64,000 nucleotides of DNA, from contig NZ_CP011273.1 in the NCBI RefSeq assembly GCF_001610895.1, positions 5,580,001 to 5,644,000 of the forward strand, written 5' to 3'. The notes under the pieces were generated by a model that was given only the letters and a program-made list of their open reading frames with translations, was not told the origin of the DNA and ran no database searches. The position numbers and the translations under genes were made by a program. This document shows, piece after piece, positions 20,545 to 28,863 of this stretch. Positions within the stretch are counted from its first letter, which is position 1. Every line of letters begins with the position of its first letter. This stretch comes from Planctomyces sp. SH-PL62 (GTDB lineage: Bacteria > Planctomycetota > Planctomycetia > Isosphaerales > Isosphaeraceae).

Positions 20545-21585
20545 TCAGCCCGCCTTGCCCATCAGCATGTTCATGATGAGCAGATCGAGCTGCTCGTACT
20601 TCTTGGCGGCGCGGAGCTCCTCGATCTTCTTCTCGTCGGCGGCGCGGACGACGTCGAGGAGGCGGAGGAACATGGTCTTCGAGTTGGACAGGTGCTGGAG
20701 CGAGTCCTCGAAGGTGGTGGTGCGCATGGCCTTGACGTCCAGGCCGACGCACTCGCCGTTCTGGCCGAAGCCGTTCTTGTCGAGCACCCAGACCTGGTTG
20801 AACGCCTGGCGCAGGTTGACCGACCCGAAGGTCTTGTCCTGGTCGTACTTCAGGCCGTTCTGGTCGTTCAGGTGGACGCTCCAGAGCTTGCCGTGGTAGA
20901 GGGCGAAGGCCATGTCGTCGGAGGGGTCGAGGCCGGCGAGCAGCGAGTGGGCGCTCTCGATCAGGACGCCCGAGCGGGCCGGGTCGACGGTCTTGTAGCC
21001 GATCGCCATCATGTGGCCGACGGTCGGGATGTAGGCGGAGTCGGTCGGCTCGTTGGGCTTGGCCTCGCCGAGGATCCGGATGTCCTTGTTGTGCTCGAGG
21101 ATCGCGCTCCAGGCGTCGACGATCCGGGCGACGGCCGTCTTGGCGCACTTGGCCTCGCGGATATAGGTCCCTTCGCGGGCCAGCCAGAGGACGTAGTTCT
21201 TGCAGCCTACCTCGTTCGCCAGGTCGGCGCACCGCTTGGCGCGGTCGATGGCGTACTGCCGTTCCTTGGGGTCGTTCGAGGTGAACCCGCCGTCGAGGGT
21301 GCGGGGATCTTCCCAGAGCCGGGGGGCGATGATCTCGACGAACAGGCCCTCGCCGTCGAGGATCTTCTTGACCTCGGCGGTCCCCTTCAGGGTCGCCTGC
21401 CAGTCGAGGTCGGCCGGCACGATGTCGTCGTCGTGGAACTGGACGCCGTCGAACCCGAGCTCTTTATAGGTCTTCAGCTTGCGGGCGTATTCCATCTCCT
21501 TGCGGGCGGGAGGGCCGAAGGGGTCGGCGCCGGTGCTGATGTTCCAGGGGCCGAAGGTGAAACGATACTTGGTCGGGGTGCTCAT
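20545..21585 (-). CDS. xylose isomerase-like TIM-barrel protein
   Basis: 346 residues; the second of two nearby ATGs (21585) is chosen because GGAG sits ten bases upstream of it. The sequence follows actinobacterial xylose isomerase closely: FTFGPWNI, GVQFHDDDIVP (catalytic His), GGFTSNDPKERQYA, EAKPNEPTDSAYIPTVGH (metal Glu and Lys), HLNDQNGLKYDQD and LDVKAMRT. Two differences matter. The usual AWGGREG is WLAREG, and the metal-ligand Asp of the usual DLNGQNG motif is His (HLNDQNG). The protein should be a cytosolic metal-dependent sugar isomerase or epimerase, but xylose need not be its substrate. Stands alone. Confidence 0.8.
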   Translation of the reverse strand: MSTPTKYRFTFGPWNISTGADPFGPPARKEMEYARKLKTYKELGFDGVQFHDDDIVPADLDWQATLKGTAEVKKILDGEGLFVEIIAPRLWEDPRTLDGGFTSNDPKERQYAIDRAKRCADLANEVGCKNYVLWLAREGTYIREAKCAKTAVARIVDAWSAILEHNKDIRILGEAKPNEPTDSAYIPTVGHMMAIGYKTVDPARSGVLIESAHSLLAGLDPSDDMAFALYHGKLWSVHLNDQNGLKYDQDKTFGSVNLRQAFNQVWVLDKNGFGQNGECVGLDVKAMRTTTFEDSLQHLSNSKTMFLRLLDVVRAADEKKIEELRAAKKYEQLDLLIMNMLMGKAG

Positions 21586-21832
21586 GCGTCGCATGCTCCG
21601 GGGACTGGCAGTCGGACTGACAGGCGTGCTGTCGCGGCCTCGCTCGCGTGGGGGGGCCGACGGGCGGTTCGCCGTCGGCCCTAGTACTCTAATCCGAACG
21701 CGGCCGGCCGCTCAATGGGCCTGTGACTTCGACGGTCGGCCGTCGCGGGGCGTTGACAGCGGCCGGGCCGCGCGGGGATGATCCCAGTTGCGGCGGAGGG
21801 CCGGAAGCGGGCCGAGCGGAGAGGGCCGGCGG

Positions 21833-22132
21833 GTGAAGCTCCAGACTCTCGCGTTCGTCATCTTCATCCTGGCGCTGCTCATGGCGATGTGCCGCGACCC
21901 CGCCGGCCGGGTCGGCGTGATCGTCTTCGTCACCGGCATCGGCGCGGTCGCGCTGGGCCTGGCGGCGGTCATGGCCCTGTTCCAGACGATCGGCTCGATC
22001 GGCCTGGCCCGGGGTCTGCTCGAGCACGCCGAGGCCCTCGCCGCGACGACCCTGGTCCTCGTCGTGGGGACGGCCGCCATGTCCTTCTGGATCTTCGCCG
22101 GGGCCTGGTGCGTCCAGGCGAGCCTCCCCTGA
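21833..22132 (+). CDS. small membrane protein
   Basis: 99 residues from GTG 21833, preceded by GGAGAGGG at a suitable distance. Three hydrophobic helices (LAFVIFILALLMAMC, VIVFVTGIGAVALGLAAVMA, ALAATTLVLVVGTAAMSFWI). No family recognised. It ends 51 bases before the M3 peptidase gene on the same strand, so the two may be one transcript. Confidence 0.6.
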   Translation: MKLQTLAFVIFILALLMAMCRDPAGRVGVIVFVTGIGAVALGLAAVMALFQTIGSIGLARGLLEHAEALAATTLVLVVGTAAMSFWIFAGAWCVQASLP

Positions 22133-22183
22133 GCCCCCGACGGATCAACTCTCCCCCTTGACCGAGGAAGACAGGCAGGCCCG

Positions 22184-23902
22184 ATGACCACGACTTACGA
22201 ACCCGAGACGTACCCCCGCCGCTGGCTCCCCGAGGGCGTCGAGCTGAAGACCTGGGAGCAGATCGAGCCCTGGTATCAGAAGCTGCTGGCGATGCCCGTC
22301 GACACGCCCGAGCAGGTCGAAGCCTGGCTGACCGCCTCGGGCGAGCTGAACGCGGTCGTCGGCCAGGAGGGGACCTCGCGGTACGTCGCCATGACCTGCC
22401 AGACCGACGACCCCGCGCGCGAGGCCGCGTACCTGGAGTTCGTCCGCGAGGTCGAGCCCAAGCTCAAGCCCTATCTGAACGAGGTCCGCAACAAGTTCCT
22501 CGACGCCCCCGGCCGCGCGGGGCTCCCGACGGAGCGCTACCACGTCTTCAGCCGCTCGCTGGAGAACCGCCGGGCCCTCTATCGCGAGGCCAACATCCCC
22601 CGCGAGACGCGGCTCGCGGAGCTGGAGCAGCAGTACCAGAAGGCCGTCGGCGCGATGACCGTGGAGTTCCAGGGCCAGGAGCGGACGCTGGCGCAGCTCT
22701 CGCCGTTTTTGGAGTCGCCCGACCGCGAGGTACGCCGCCAGGCCTGGACGCTCGCCGCCGAGCGCCGGCTGGTCGACCGCGAAAAGCTCGACGAGTTGTT
22801 CGACGAGATGAAGGGGATCCGCCTGGAGATCGCCCGCGAGGCCGGCTTCGCCGACTACGTCGCCTACGCCTACCGCAACCGCGAGCGGTTCGATTACGGC
22901 CCGGCCGACGCCGCGAAGTTCCACGAGGCGATCGAGAAGACGGTCGTCCCCCTCGCCGCCGAGATCCATCGCGAGCACCGCGCGGGGCTGGGCGTGGATT
23001 CGCTCCGCCCCTGGGACCTCTCGGCCGACCCGCTCGGCCGGCCGCCGTTGAAGCCGTTCGAGGACGTGGACCGCCTCGCCGAGGGGGCCGAGGCCATCTT
23101 CCGCGAGGTCGACCCGGAACTCGCCGACCAGTTCGGCTACATGCGCGAGCACAAGCTGCTGGACCTGGCCAACCGCAAGGGGAAGGCCCCCGGCGGCTAT
23201 CAGACGACGTTCGAGGCCGATCGGCTGCCGTTCATCTTCATGAACGCCGTGGGGGTCGACTCCGACGTCCGCACCCTGCTCCACGAGGGGGGCCACGCCT
23301 TCCACACCCTCGCCTCGCGCGGGGAGCCGCTCGCCGCGTATCGCGAGTGCCCCCTGGAGTTCTGCGAGGTCGCCTCCATGACCATGGAGCTCCTCGGCGC
23401 GGGGGTCGCGGACCCCTTCTACGACGGCGAGCAGGCCGAGCGATCGTACCGCAAGCTGCTGGAGGGGATCGTCACCATCCTCCCCTGGATCGCCACCGTC
23501 GACGCCTTCCAGCACTGGATCTACACCAACCCCGACCACACCCGAGACGAGCGCCGGGCGGCCTGGCGCGGCCTGATCCAGCGGTTCGGCGGGGACGTCG
23601 ACTGGTCGGGGCTGGAAGAGGCCCGAGACCACTCCTGGCACCGCCAGCTCCACATTTTCCTGTACCCGTTCTACTACATCGAGTACGGCCTGGCGCAGCT
23701 CGGCGCCTTGCAGATCTGGAAGCGGAGCCTGACCAACCGCCCGGCGGCCGTCGCCTCCTATCGCAAGGCGCTGGCCATCGGCGGCGCGGCGCCGCTCCCC
23801 CAGTTGTTCAAGGCCGCCGGCGCCCACTTCGCCTTCGACGCCGAGACCATCGCCCCCCTCATGGCGACGATCGGCGAGGAATTGAATCGCCTGGCTCCGT
23901 AA
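22184..23902 (+). CDS. M3 family oligoendopeptidase
   Basis: 572 residues, the usual size for the PepF branch of the M3 (thimet) family. The zinc site is H367-E-G-G-H371 in LLHEGGHAFH, with the third ligand Glu in CPLEFCEVASMTMELLG. The helical framework is present throughout and the C-terminal motif YPFYYIEYGLAQLGA, typical of PepF, is clear. These are cytosolic metallopeptidases that trim short peptides. The ATG at 22184 follows GAGGAAGACAGGCAGGCCCG. It is convergent with the pseudokinase gene, and a strong hairpin lies between them. Confidence 0.9.
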   Translation: MTTTYEPETYPRRWLPEGVELKTWEQIEPWYQKLLAMPVDTPEQVEAWLTASGELNAVVGQEGTSRYVAMTCQTDDPAREAAYLEFVREVEPKLKPYLNEVRNKFLDAPGRAGLPTERYHVFSRSLENRRALYREANIPRETRLAELEQQYQKAVGAMTVEFQGQERTLAQLSPFLESPDREVRRQAWTLAAERRLVDREKLDELFDEMKGIRLEIAREAGFADYVAYAYRNRERFDYGPADAAKFHEAIEKTVVPLAAEIHREHRAGLGVDSLRPWDLSADPLGRPPLKPFEDVDRLAEGAEAIFREVDPELADQFGYMREHKLLDLANRKGKAPGGYQTTFEADRLPFIFMNAVGVDSDVRTLLHEGGHAFHTLASRGEPLAAYRECPLEFCEVASMTMELLGAGVADPFYDGEQAERSYRKLLEGIVTILPWIATVDAFQHWIYTNPDHTRDERRAAWRGLIQRFGGDVDWSGLEEARDHSWHRQLHIFLYPFYYIEYGLAQLGALQIWKRSLTNRPAAVASYRKALAIGGAAPLPQLFKAAGAHFAFDAETIAPLMATIGEELNRLAP

Positions 23903-23922
23903 AGACGCACCGCCCCGCCCCA

Positions 23923-23959
23923 CCCGCATCCCCCTTCCCCGGCGGAAAAGGGATGCGGG
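23923..23959. terminator. hairpin between convergent genes
   Basis: A perfect 10-bp stem (CCCGCATCCC at 23923-23932 with its complement at 23950-23959) encloses CCTTCC/GGAAAA bases that can extend the pairing. It sits in the 64-base gap between the convergent pepF-like and kinase-like genes and could stop transcription from both sides. No long T tract follows on either strand. Confidence 0.55.
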
Positions 23960-23966
23960 GGTCGGC

Positions 23967-26311
23967 TCATCCGGCCGGGGCGGGCGTCGCCGGGACGCTC
24001 TTGGCGGCGAGGTCGGCGAGGAGCTTCTTGAAGTCTTCGCGGGAGCGGAGGGGGTCGAGGGCGGGGTCCTGGCGGTAGACTTCGTAGCGGTCGTAGCCCC
24101 CGGCGACGGCCTGGCGGAGGGCGCTGACGGCGCGTCGGGCGTAGACGTCGCGACGAAGGCGGTCGGTGGGGGTGAGGGACGGATCGTCGGCGTCCTCGAT
24201 CGGCCTACCGCCCTCCTTGACGCCGATGAGCGTGAGTCCGAGCGAGAGGTTGCAGGCCAGCGCGTAGGAGTCGGCCGCGGCGCGATCCTTCCGGCCTTCG
24301 AGCAGGTCGGCGGCGCTCTGGAAGGCCTTCAGGGCCTCGGCGAAGCGGCCGTCCTGGGCGAGCATCCGGCCGCGGAGCTGCCGCGTGAAGGCCAGCGCGC
24401 CGGCGTGCCGGGGCTCCTCGGGCTGTTCGACGATGAGGCGTTCGAGCAACGCCTGGGCCTTCTCCGCGCGGGCCGTCGCCTCGGGTCGCCGCCCCCGATC
24501 GCGGAGCATCTCGGCGTCGAGGTTGTACGCCGAGGCCAGCTCGGCGCGGTAGGAGGCGTCGGCGGGGAATCGGGCGGCGAGGTTTTCCAGCAGGGCCGTG
24601 GCGCGCGTCAGGGCGTCGACGGCGGTCTTGATCTCGCCGGCCGACCGGTGGAGGTCGGCCATGTCGATCAGCCTGGCCGCCGTGTCGGAGGCGACGCGGG
24701 GAGAGGACCCGTCCGGCGGCGGGGTCGCGTCGAGCAGGGACACCGCACGGTCCAGGGCGATGGCCGCCGAGGCCAGGCCGTCTTCGCGGGTGCCCATGAT
24801 CCGGGCCATCAGGCCGAAGGCGGAGGCCAGCTCGATCCGCGTCTCCAGCCGCCCCGGCTCGGCCCAGTTCAACTCCTCCAGGAGCCGGATAGCGGGACGA
24901 AGCGCGCCGAGGGCCGCCAGGTCGTCCCCCCGCCGACGGTGGATTTCGGCCTGGTCGTGCAGGACCCGGGCCAGGCGACGGCGGATGCGGGGCTCGTCGG
25001 GGAGGGCGTCGGCGAGCGCGAGATACCCCTCGCGGGCCGCATCGAGGGTCGTCAGGGCGGCCTCCGTTTCGGCTTCGGCTTCGGTTTCAGCCCCGGCCTT
25101 CGGGGCCCTGGCGCCGGGGTCGAGCGCGCGGCCCAGCCCGGCGCGGGCCTCGGCCAACCGCTCGGCGTAGCTCGGGTCGCCGAGGTGGCGAACGGCCAGG
25201 GATTTCCAGAGGTCGACCGCCGTGCGAAACCCAGCCACGGCCTCCGCGCGACCGCCCAGCGCCCCGTCGATCGCCGCGACCCGGGTGACGGCGTCGGCCG
25301 CCTCCACCGCCGCCTCCGGGCCCTTGTCGGATTCGGCGTCGACGGCCCTGTCATGGTAGTAGCGCCGAGCCTCGGTCAGCAGGTCCCGACGCAGCGAGGC
25401 CGCGTCGCCGATCGCCGACTCGTCGTCGGTCAGGCGGTCGAGGGTCGTGGCCATCGCGTCCCGCGACCGGGCGGACGAGACGGCGGCCCGCTCCAGCTCG
25501 CGGCGCAGGTTCCAAGACTCGCGAACCATCCAGCCCCCCCAGGCGATCGCCGCGCCGAGCCCCGCCAGCACGGCCGCCGCGATCCACCTCTGGCGCCTGA
25601 CGAAGCGGACGACGCGGCCCCATTCCGAGGTCCGCCCGGCCCGGATCGGCAGGCCGGCGAGCACGGCGTCGAGGTCGTCCGCCAGGGCCGAGGCCGAGGC
25701 GTACCGCCGCTCCGGTTCCTTGTGAAGCGCCTCCAGCACGATCGAGTCGAGGTCCCGACCGATCGCCGGGCGACGCTCCCGGGGCGCGGCCCGGCTGGGG
25801 CGCTCCGGGGCCTGCTCGCTGATCGCCAGGGCGGTCGCCGAGGGGTCCGACGGATCGACCGCGATCGGCGGCCTCCCGGCCAGCAGCTCATAAAGCGCGA
25901 CGCCCAGGGCGTAGACGTCGGAAGCCGTCGTGGGGGCTCGCCGAGGACCTGCTCCGGGCTCGTGGCGGCACCGAGCGCCTCCGGATCGTCGGTCCTCTCC
26001 TCGCCGATCGCGATCAGGACAGGCTCGCCGTCGGCGGTGGCCCCGAGTCGAGACGGCTCCAGGTCGCCGAAGATCCGGCCCCGGCCGTGGGCCTCATGGA
26101 CCATCCGACAGGACGCCTGGAACAGCCTTAGTCGAGCGGGGACGTCCAGGCCCAGGCGATCGCAATATGTCGCGATCGGCTCGACCGGCCCGACGTCCTC
26201 CCCCGCAGTCGCACCGTCCGCCGCCTCCGGACCCGGACCCGGTTCCGCCGCCGCCTGCGCGGCGATCGCTTCGAGCATGGCCTCCTCGATCGGATCCGGA
26301 TGGTCCTCCAC
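23967..26311 (-). pseudogene. frameshifted Ser/Thr pseudokinase with membrane helix and TPRs
   Basis: Two frames join into one planctomycete-type kinase/TPR receptor. The first runs from GTG 26311 (GAGGGGG just upstream) to about 25931 and the second from there to 23967. The join is in a C5 run (25931-25935): GEP on one side, TTASDVYALGVALYELLAGR on the other, so one C appears missing. The kinase part lacks the N-lobe and its lysine. The catalytic loop is GDLEPSRL instead of RDLKPxN, and the DFG motif is absent, so it would be catalytically dead even if intact. A membrane helix (WIAAAVLAGLGAAIAWGGWM) precedes about 500 residues of TPR-like helices. The frameshift may be a sequencing error. 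Confidence 0.7.
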
Positions 26312-26670
26312 GCGTTCCCCCTCGGACTGGCTCGTGAGACTGACGGGCAAGCGGCGCCATCCCCATGCGGCGGTTGAAGCCCTACCGCCGCATCATAGCA
26401 TCTCCGTTCATCCGCGTGCGCGCCTCGAGCAAGTCGTTCGACCTCCGGCTTCAGGCGCAGCGCACGCTCCGAGAACCCCCGGGGACTCCGAGGCGAGGCC
26501 CGTGTCGCGCTCCCCGCCTCGGTCCCTTTCCGCATGGAGTCCTTGAAGCGAATGGCGATCCCACTTATTTTCTTGGTGGCGCGCGGCGAAGCTCCGCTGG
26601 TCCGTCGGTCGGGTCGAGTGGGCGGCGGCCCGACTCGCAGTCTCGAGAATTCTTGACGGGGGACTGAAGG

Positions 26671-28116
26671 ATGGGGCTCCTTGGGATCGCGGTCGCGCTG
26701 GCTGTTCTGATGTGGCTGGCCTTCCGGGGATGGAGCGTGTTGCTGGTGGCCCCGCTGGCCGCACTGCTGGCCGCCGCGATGGCGGGCGAGCCGCTCTTGG
26801 CGCACTGGACGCAGACCTTCATGGGGAGCACGTCCCGGTTCGTCGCCAAATGGTTCCCGTTGTTCCTGCTCGGCGGCGTGTTCGGCAAACTCATGGACGA
26901 CAGCGGCTCCATCTCCTCGATCGCGCGCTACCTGACCGAACGGCTGGGGGCCGAGCGCGCGATGCTCTCGGTCGTTCTCGCCTCGGCCGTCGTCACCTAC
27001 GGCGGGGTCAGCGTCTTCGTCGCCTTCTTCGTGCTGGTCCCCATGGCGGAGCAGATGTTCCGAACGGCCGACATCCCGCGCCGCCTGATGCCGGCGACGA
27101 TCTGTCTCGGCGCGTTCACGTTCACGATGTCGGCGCTGCCGGGTTCGCCCTCGGTCAACAACGCCATCCCGATGCCTTACTTCGGCACCACGCCCTTCGC
27201 GGCGCCCGGGCTCGGCTGCATCGCTTCTCTCGTCACCATGGCCTTCGGCATGTGGTGGCTCGGCCGCGCGCAAAAGGCCGCGCGGCTGGCCGGCGAGGGT
27301 TACGGCGGCGCTCCCGCGGGCGTTCCCGTCATCGACGAATTGATCCGCGAGCATGCGACGACGGCCGGCGAATTCGATCCCGCCGAGATCCTTCACGGCC
27401 GGCGCAGCAACGAGAATCCCCCCGCCGGCGTCGCCGTGCTGCCCCTCGTCGGGGTGATCGCGATGAACTTCCTGCTGTCGCTGGTCGTGCTCCCCCGCAT
27501 GGACTTCGCGTTCCTGGGACGGGACGCGTGGGGCGGGACCACGATCGAGGCGGTGGCCGGCGTCTGGTCGGTTTCCGTGGCGCTCGCGGTGGGGTCCTTG
27601 ATCGTCGTCGGGTTCAATTTCCGTCGCCTCCCGTCCTTGCGCGAGAGCCTCGACGCCGGCGCCAATTCCTCGGTCTTGCCGGTCCTGACGGTCGGCAGCG
27701 TCGTCGGCTTCGGCGCCGTCGTGGCGGCCCTGCCCGCGTTCGCGGCGATCCGCGACGCCGTCCTGTCGATTCAAGGCGGGCCGCTGATCTCGCTCACCGT
27801 GGCGATGAACACGCTCGCCGGGCTGACCGGTTCGGCCTCCGGCGGGATGACGATCGCGCTCGACGCGCTCGGCGACACCTACCTCCGCCTCGCCGCCGAG
27901 CACGGCATCGACCCCGCGTTGATGCATCGCGTGGCCACGATCAGCGCCGGCACGCTCGACGCCCTGCCGCACAACGGCACGGTCCTGACGGTGCTCCAGG
28001 TCTGCGGGCTCAGCCACCGCGAGAGCTACCGCGACATGGTGATGACCGTGGTGGTCAGCACGATCATCGCGTCCGCCGTCGTCATCGTCCTGGGATCGGT
28101 CTTCGGATCGTTCTGA
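26671..28116 (+). CDS. GntP-family permease
   Basis: 481 residues of almost continuous hydrophobic helices (about 12-13). It shows GntP/gluconate-type landmarks, including GGVFGKLMDDSGSISSIARY, SAVVTYGGVSVFVAFFVLVP, SALPGSPSVNNAIPMPYFGT and the late TLAGLTGSASGGMTIALDA and GTLDALPHNGTVLTVL segments. Such proteins import organic acids or gluconate-like compounds by proton symport across the inner membrane. Substrate cannot be set from sequence. The start at 26671 follows GGGGGACTGAAGG. No enzyme for a sugar acid is adjacent, so the metabolic context is missing. Confidence 0.85.
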   Translation: MGLLGIAVALAVLMWLAFRGWSVLLVAPLAALLAAAMAGEPLLAHWTQTFMGSTSRFVAKWFPLFLLGGVFGKLMDDSGSISSIARYLTERLGAERAMLSVVLASAVVTYGGVSVFVAFFVLVPMAEQMFRTADIPRRLMPATICLGAFTFTMSALPGSPSVNNAIPMPYFGTTPFAAPGLGCIASLVTMAFGMWWLGRAQKAARLAGEGYGGAPAGVPVIDELIREHATTAGEFDPAEILHGRRSNENPPAGVAVLPLVGVIAMNFLLSLVVLPRMDFAFLGRDAWGGTTIEAVAGVWSVSVALAVGSLIVVGFNFRRLPSLRESLDAGANSSVLPVLTVGSVVGFGAVVAALPAFAAIRDAVLSIQGGPLISLTVAMNTLAGLTGSASGGMTIALDALGDTYLRLAAEHGIDPALMHRVATISAGTLDALPHNGTVLTVLQVCGLSHRESYRDMVMTVVVSTIIASAVVIVLGSVFGSF

Positions 28117-28203
28117 CGCGAACGGCCGGGCCAGGTCGAGAGTCCGACCGCGAGCCCGATCGAGGCGTCGCCGGGATTCAGTCGTCGATCCGACGGATGA
28201 TCC

Positions 28204-28752
28204 CTATAGCTGGCTTTCGTCTTCGCAGGCGATGACGCCCCGATTCTTCCTCGGCTTGTGAACCCCCAACTTCTCGGCGATCAATTCGAACCCCGCCTGC
28301 GCCTTGTAGGGCTCGATCTCGGCTCCCAGGTTCTTCAACCGGACCTTCTGCCACGAGGACGTGGCGTCGTGGTGCTCCCGGATGAACTCGCAGGGGAGGG
28401 TGTAGAACTCGGGCTCCCGCTCGCCGGTCCCGCCCTCGTTCCTGCCGAAGAACTTGCCGATGTTGAGGAAGACCACCACGAGGAAGTCGAAGGCGTCGAG
28501 GCTGACCTCCTTGACGGGGAAGCCTCGGTCACAGTCGGTGGCGTAGCGGCTCTTGACCTGGACCCGCACCTGGGCCAGTTCGCCCGGGCCGGGGACGTGC
28601 CTGGGGTCCGGGTGGATGCAGATCAGGTCGTAGCCCTCGTTATGCGGCGGGGCCTTGTAGGCGAGGATGTTCCGCCGCATCAGGTACCCCATCACGAGAT
28701 ACTCGGCTCCGGAGGAGACGACCGGCAGCCGGAGGAAGTCACGTCGGGGCAC
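28204..28752 (-). CDS. PD-(D/E)XK-like protein of unknown function
   Basis: 182 residues. The order of conserved features suggests a restriction-endonuclease-like fold: Glu in SGAEYLVMGYLMRRN (about 14-28), Asp in HNEGYDLICIHP and the QVKSR signature in RVQVKSRYATD, followed by FDFLVVVFLN. This resembles small proteins related to group I intron endonucleases and DUF4365-type nucleases. It could cleave or bind DNA, but nothing beyond the motif order shows this. It is convergent with the permease gene and not linked to a methyltransferase or phage gene. Confidence 0.55.
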   Translation of the reverse strand: MPRRDFLRLPVVSSGAEYLVMGYLMRRNILAYKAPPHNEGYDLICIHPDPRHVPGPGELAQVRVQVKSRYATDCDRGFPVKEVSLDAFDFLVVVFLNIGKFFGRNEGGTGEREPEFYTLPCEFIREHHDATSSWQKVRLKNLGAEIEPYKAQAGFELIAEKLGVHKPRKNRGVIACEDESQL

Positions 28753-28863
28753 CGCTCTCGCCTCCGCCTCTTGATCTCAGCCGCCTTCGCCGTTGATGCG
28801 TCCGGCCGGTCGTTCACCTCAGTCGGCCCCCGCCGGGACGGTCGTCCGGCGGGGGCGTCGCGA

